Shown: piece by piece, positions 5,139 through 6,918 of the stretch
Numbering within the stretch: position 1 is the stretch's first letter
Layout of the letters: each line of letters starts with the position of its first letter
DNA from: JBCBCP01 sp039178165
GTDB lineage: Bacteria; Pseudomonadota; Alphaproteobacteria; Rhodobacterales; Rhodobacteraceae
Reading direction: 5' to 3'
Assembly: GCA_039178165.1 (NCBI GenBank)
Contig: JBCDFL010000177.1
Location: 1-6,918, forward strand
Length of the DNA stretch: 6,918 bases
Program-made: the position numbers and the translations under genes
The notes under the pieces: model-generated
Seen by the model: only the letters and a program-made list of their open reading frames with translations
The model's database searches: none
Told to the model about the DNA's origin: nothing

Positions 5139-5222
5139 GATCGGCGCCCGGACCCCAGCGCCCGAAAAGAAGATACCGGGGTCAGAGGCAATTCGGCCTC
5201 TATGCAAAGGCGCACCCGCGCC
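5125..5222 (+). promoter_or_regulatory. pnp: Tandem stem-loops in the pnp leader
   Basis: Four inverted repeats follow one another. I: CGGGCGCC (5125-5132) with GGCGCCCG (5143-5150), enclosing the deacetylase stop codon. II: GACCCC (5151-5156) with GGGGTC (5178-5183), loop 21 nt. III: AGAGGC (5184-5189) with GCCTCT (5196-5201), loop 6 nt. IV: GGCGC (5209-5213) with GCGCC (5218-5222), loop 4 nt. I, II and III abut without a spare base, and IV ends 3 nt before the pnp ribosome binding site. None is followed by a T-tract. PNPase controls its own mRNA through an RNase III-cut leader stem in Escherichia coli; a similar role here is inference. A competing pairing, CCCGC (5116-5120) with GCGGG (5124-5128), would disrupt I. 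Confidence 0.5.
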
Positions 5223-5237
5223 AACAGAGGAACGTAG

Positions 5238-6918
<1,681 letters not shown>

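Noticed and set aside
5125..5150. Hairpin I as an intrinsic terminator of the deacetylase gene
   Set aside because: The stem is strong but is followed by GACCCCAGCG with no T-run, so it is listed as part of the pnp leader structure instead.

Overview
The window is a GC-rich, plus-strand stretch of an alphaproteobacterial chromosome, most likely Rhodobacterales (Roseobacter/Paracoccaceae group). This rests on the style of the PNPase and S15 proteins, the high GC third positions and a TTAACCAT (CtrA-type) element; it is inferred from remembered family resemblance, not from a search. All nine genes read left to right.

The backbone is the conserved truB - rpsO - pnp cluster of translation and RNA-decay genes. 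It opens with the 3' end of truB (tRNA pseudouridine-55 synthase) and closes with pnp (polynucleotide phosphorylase), which runs off the right edge just before its KH domain. In the classical arrangement these three genes are adjacent. Here each junction carries three extra genes.

Between truB and rpsO lie a four-helix membrane protein of unknown function (542-1030), a DUF1643 family protein (1087-1608) and a strongly acidic RTX-type calcium-binding repeat protein with an N-terminal membrane segment (1694-2848). They are separated by small gaps holding stem-loops and a possible promoter/CtrA element, so they look like separate or loosely linked units rather than one tight operon.

rpsO (2978-3247) has a strong Shine-Dalgarno, a plausible promoter and a clear intrinsic terminator built from nested inverted repeats. 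After it comes a tight three-gene unit: GNAT acetyltransferase (3393-3806), ASCH-domain protein (GTG start, 3817-4368) and membrane-anchored polysaccharide deacetylase (4359-5138). The spacing (10 nt gap, then 10 nt overlap) implies translational coupling. The deacetylase end and the gap before pnp can fold into four consecutive stem-loops reaching almost to the pnp ribosome binding site, a candidate pnp leader control element.

I see no CRISPR array, tRNA, rRNA, insertion sequence or phage gene. No clearly new multi-gene system is evident. The most interesting points are the structured pnp leader, the nested rpsO terminator, the extra genes inside the truB-rpsO-pnp cluster and the unusual RTX protein.
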